Shown here piece after piece: positions 5,648-6,847 of a DNA stretch of 6,847 bases. Location: the NCBI GenBank assembly GCA_031271065.1, contig JAISWP010000207.1, forward strand, positions 1 through 6,847, given 5' to 3'. Made by a program: the position numbers and the translations under genes. The first letter of the stretch is position 1; every line of letters starts with the position of its first letter. The notes below the pieces were generated by a model. The model was not told where the DNA came from and searched no databases. It saw only the letters and a list, made by a program, of their open reading frames with translations. This stretch comes from Synergistaceae bacterium (GTDB taxonomy: Bacteria > Synergistota > Synergistia > Synergistales > Synergistaceae).

Positions 5648-5837
5648 TGTTTCGCCGTGTCCTTTCGCTTTCAATACGAATCCGTATAAATCGCCTTGCC
5701 GCACTTATCCTTATTTCCGCCGGAGAACTGACAGGGGGGCTCGCATGGGGACGAAATATTTTTAAGGAGTTCAGGTCATCGGATGGTTGTTTTAAGAGAA
5801 ATATTTGCGAGGATATTCTGAGAGTGGAGGTTTTCAT

Positions 5838-6800
5838 ATGAAAAGAGGAATTTTGCCCGTTCTGATCGCGCTGGCGCTCGCGTTTGGCGTTCTGTCCACG
5901 GCGGCGAACGCCGACCCCGAGTCGACTTTAATTATTAACGATGAGGTATTTACGTTTGAGTATGATGCTGACGATGCTGCTGCTGTTGAGGATGATGATG
6001 ATGAAAGTGTTTTGGCCGCTGTTACCCCTCTTCTATACAAGCTTGCGGCGTTGGGTGACCTTTCCGGTGTCACCACTATAAATGCCAGCGGGCCGCTGGA
6101 CATGATCGCGTTTGCGTTTTTGCGAGGCGCAATACTTGCTTTTTCTGTTGAAGGAGCTGGATTGAACGAGGTGAATGTCGAGGCGTCAGCGCCAATCCCT
6201 GGTGCGTTGGTGGGCAGTGATGGATTTGATGGGTCGGAGTGGGATGACATTTGGGAGTATGTGGCGGAAAATTATCAAGATCTGAAGCTGAACCCGACAC
6301 TGAATGGGATCAGAGGACCGGATGCGGCGAATTCCAATAGTTTTGTCGCAATACTGGCTGAGGCGGGCGTTAAACTGGGCGTTGTGACCCTGGACGATTC
6401 CTCGCTGACATTGCCCGAGGGACACCCCCGGGATATATTGGATAAAATCGTCATGAAAGGCGACAGTGAATTGGATTTGAGCAATATAGACAAAGATGAT
6501 TTGAGTGGTGCGGACGTTAAAGACGTCATCGACGCCAGCGGCGTGGCGCCCGGTTCAAAGATAATACTTCCGGAAGGTTTAAGCCCCACTCAGGCCGCGC
6601 TTATCATTCAAAGGCTGGCGGGAGAAATTCCGGACCTTACAGTGAGTTCCGGAGTCAATGGTACGGTATGGGACAAGGCGGATCTTGACGAGGCGCTGCC
6701 GCGCGGCGGAAGCAGCGGCGGGTGCGACGCCGGGTTTGGCTTCGGCGGGCTTCTCGCGCTCGCCGGAGCGGCGCTCTTGGGTCGCTGCAAACGGAGGTAA
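5838..6800 (+). CDS. Secreted Synerg-CTERM surface protein, function unknown
   Basis: This 320-residue exported protein starts at ATG 5838, preceded by GGAGG (5826-5830) at 7 bases. An in-frame TTG at 5805 is less likely because it would put charged residues before the signal. The signal peptide is MKRG, a hydrophobic core, and a probable cut after ANA (residue 25). The mature part is acidic, with an EDDDDES run near residues 51-57, and alternates hydrophobic segments with Asp/Ser-rich turns (for example DLSNIDKDDLSGADVKDVIDASG). No catalytic motif is recognised and the mature domain has no Cys before the tail. The last 31 residues (290-320) are GGSSGGC, DAGFGFGG, an LLALAGAALLG helix and RCKRR, the Synerg-CTERM sorting signal of Synergistetes, with Cys296 as the invariant-looking residue. 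It is expected to be anchored or processed at the envelope. The first third of the gene is more AT-rich and uses more GAT/GCT/GTT codons than its neighbours. Confidence 0.85.
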   Translation: MKRGILPVLIALALAFGVLSTAANADPESTLIINDEVFTFEYDADDAAAVEDDDDESVLAAVTPLLYKLAALGDLSGVTTINASGPLDMIAFAFLRGAILAFSVEGAGLNEVNVEASAPIPGALVGSDGFDGSEWDDIWEYVAENYQDLKLNPTLNGIRGPDAANSNSFVAILAEAGVKLGVVTLDDSSLTLPEGHPRDILDKIVMKGDSELDLSNIDKDDLSGADVKDVIDASGVAPGSKIILPEGLSPTQAALIIQRLAGEIPDLTVSSGVNGTVWDKADLDEALPRGGSSGGCDAGFGFGGLLALAGAALLGRCKRR

Positions 6801-6847
6801 TTCAGTAATTCAGATATAAGCCGGCGCGGCGGCTGGGGGCTGACAAC
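6801..6847. other. Short tail after the last gene
   Basis: Starting with the stop codon itself, TAATTCAG occurs twice in tandem (6798-6813). AGCCG (6819-6823) can pair with CGGCT (6830-6834), possibly the start of a terminator that the window cuts off. No gene begins here. Confidence 0.3.

Larger units (their letters stand above)
5323..5837. other. 515-base region without a large gene; promoter, hairpins and tetranucleotide repeat
   Basis: Between the ABC operon and the Synerg-CTERM gene I find no convincing conserved protein. The stretch contains, in order, a long hairpin (5352-5389), a promoter-like sequence (5396-5423), a strong ribosome-binding site and ATG (5453-5469), a perfect CTCA tract (5490-5552) and a second hairpin (5621-5647). 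The final 190 bases before 5838 are mixed AT-rich and GC-rich sequence with no clear promoter for the last gene, so that gene may be transcribed from the promoter at 5396. Confidence 0.6.

Noticed and set aside
5728..5819. Promoter for the gene at 5838
   Set aside because: CTGACA at 5728 and TTGTTT at 5787 are each paired with -10-like sequences only at spacings of 19-21 bases or more, so no confident promoter can be assigned.
5783..5821. Twelve-codon frame starting at ATG 5783 after AAGGAG
   Set aside because: The spacing to AAGGAG is 13 bases, the product is tiny, and nothing else supports it.
5613..5837. 74-codon minus-strand frame in the region after the repeat
   Set aside because: It is low-complexity (Arg/Ile/Ser-rich), has no credible start signal, and lies opposite the leader of the last gene.

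Overview
The window is GC-rich bacterial DNA with tightly packed genes, all on the + strand. The best taxonomic clue is the last gene (5838-6800). Its protein ends in a Ser/Gly-rich stretch, a GGC motif, a short hydrophobic helix and a basic RCKRR tail, which fits the Synerg-CTERM surface-sorting signal typical of Synergistetes (Synergistota). I infer a Synergistetes genome, possibly from a host-associated or anaerobic amino-acid-fermenting member. This rests on that one motif and the gene style.

Layout. (1) 1-435 is the C-terminal part of a class I glutamine-amidotransferase-like hydrolase of the PuuD / peptidase C26 type. (2) 481-1581 encodes a multi-pass membrane protein of the PTS EIIC-like (PF13303/PfoR-like) family. 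(3) A near-consensus sigma70-type promoter at 1668-1696 precedes a four-gene operon: an SsuC/TauC-type permease (1753-2523), an SsuB/TauB-type ATPase (2525-3226), an NMT1/SsuA-type solute-binding protein (start most likely 3260, to 4213) and a 367-residue protein that looks like two tandem FmdE-like domains (4219-5322). (4) 5323-5837 has no large gene. It holds two long hairpins, a promoter-like sequence, and a strong ribosome-binding site and ATG followed eight codons later by a perfect (CTCA)15.5 tract, the architecture of a phase-variable locus. (5) 5838-6800 encodes the secreted Synerg-CTERM protein.

How the genes work together. The permease, ATPase and binding protein form a complete ABC importer of the nitrate/sulfonate/taurine superfamily, whose substrate cannot be read from sequence. 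The coupled FmdE-like protein may handle the imported compound or a metal. The ATPase has an in-frame TGA exactly where the Walker A motif normally has Cys (GKSG-TGA-GKTT), while the other ABC motifs on both sides are intact. This could be a nonsense mutation, a sequencing error or a selenocysteine-type recoding, and it is one of the two most unusual signals here. The other is the tetranucleotide repeat inside the start of a small reading frame.
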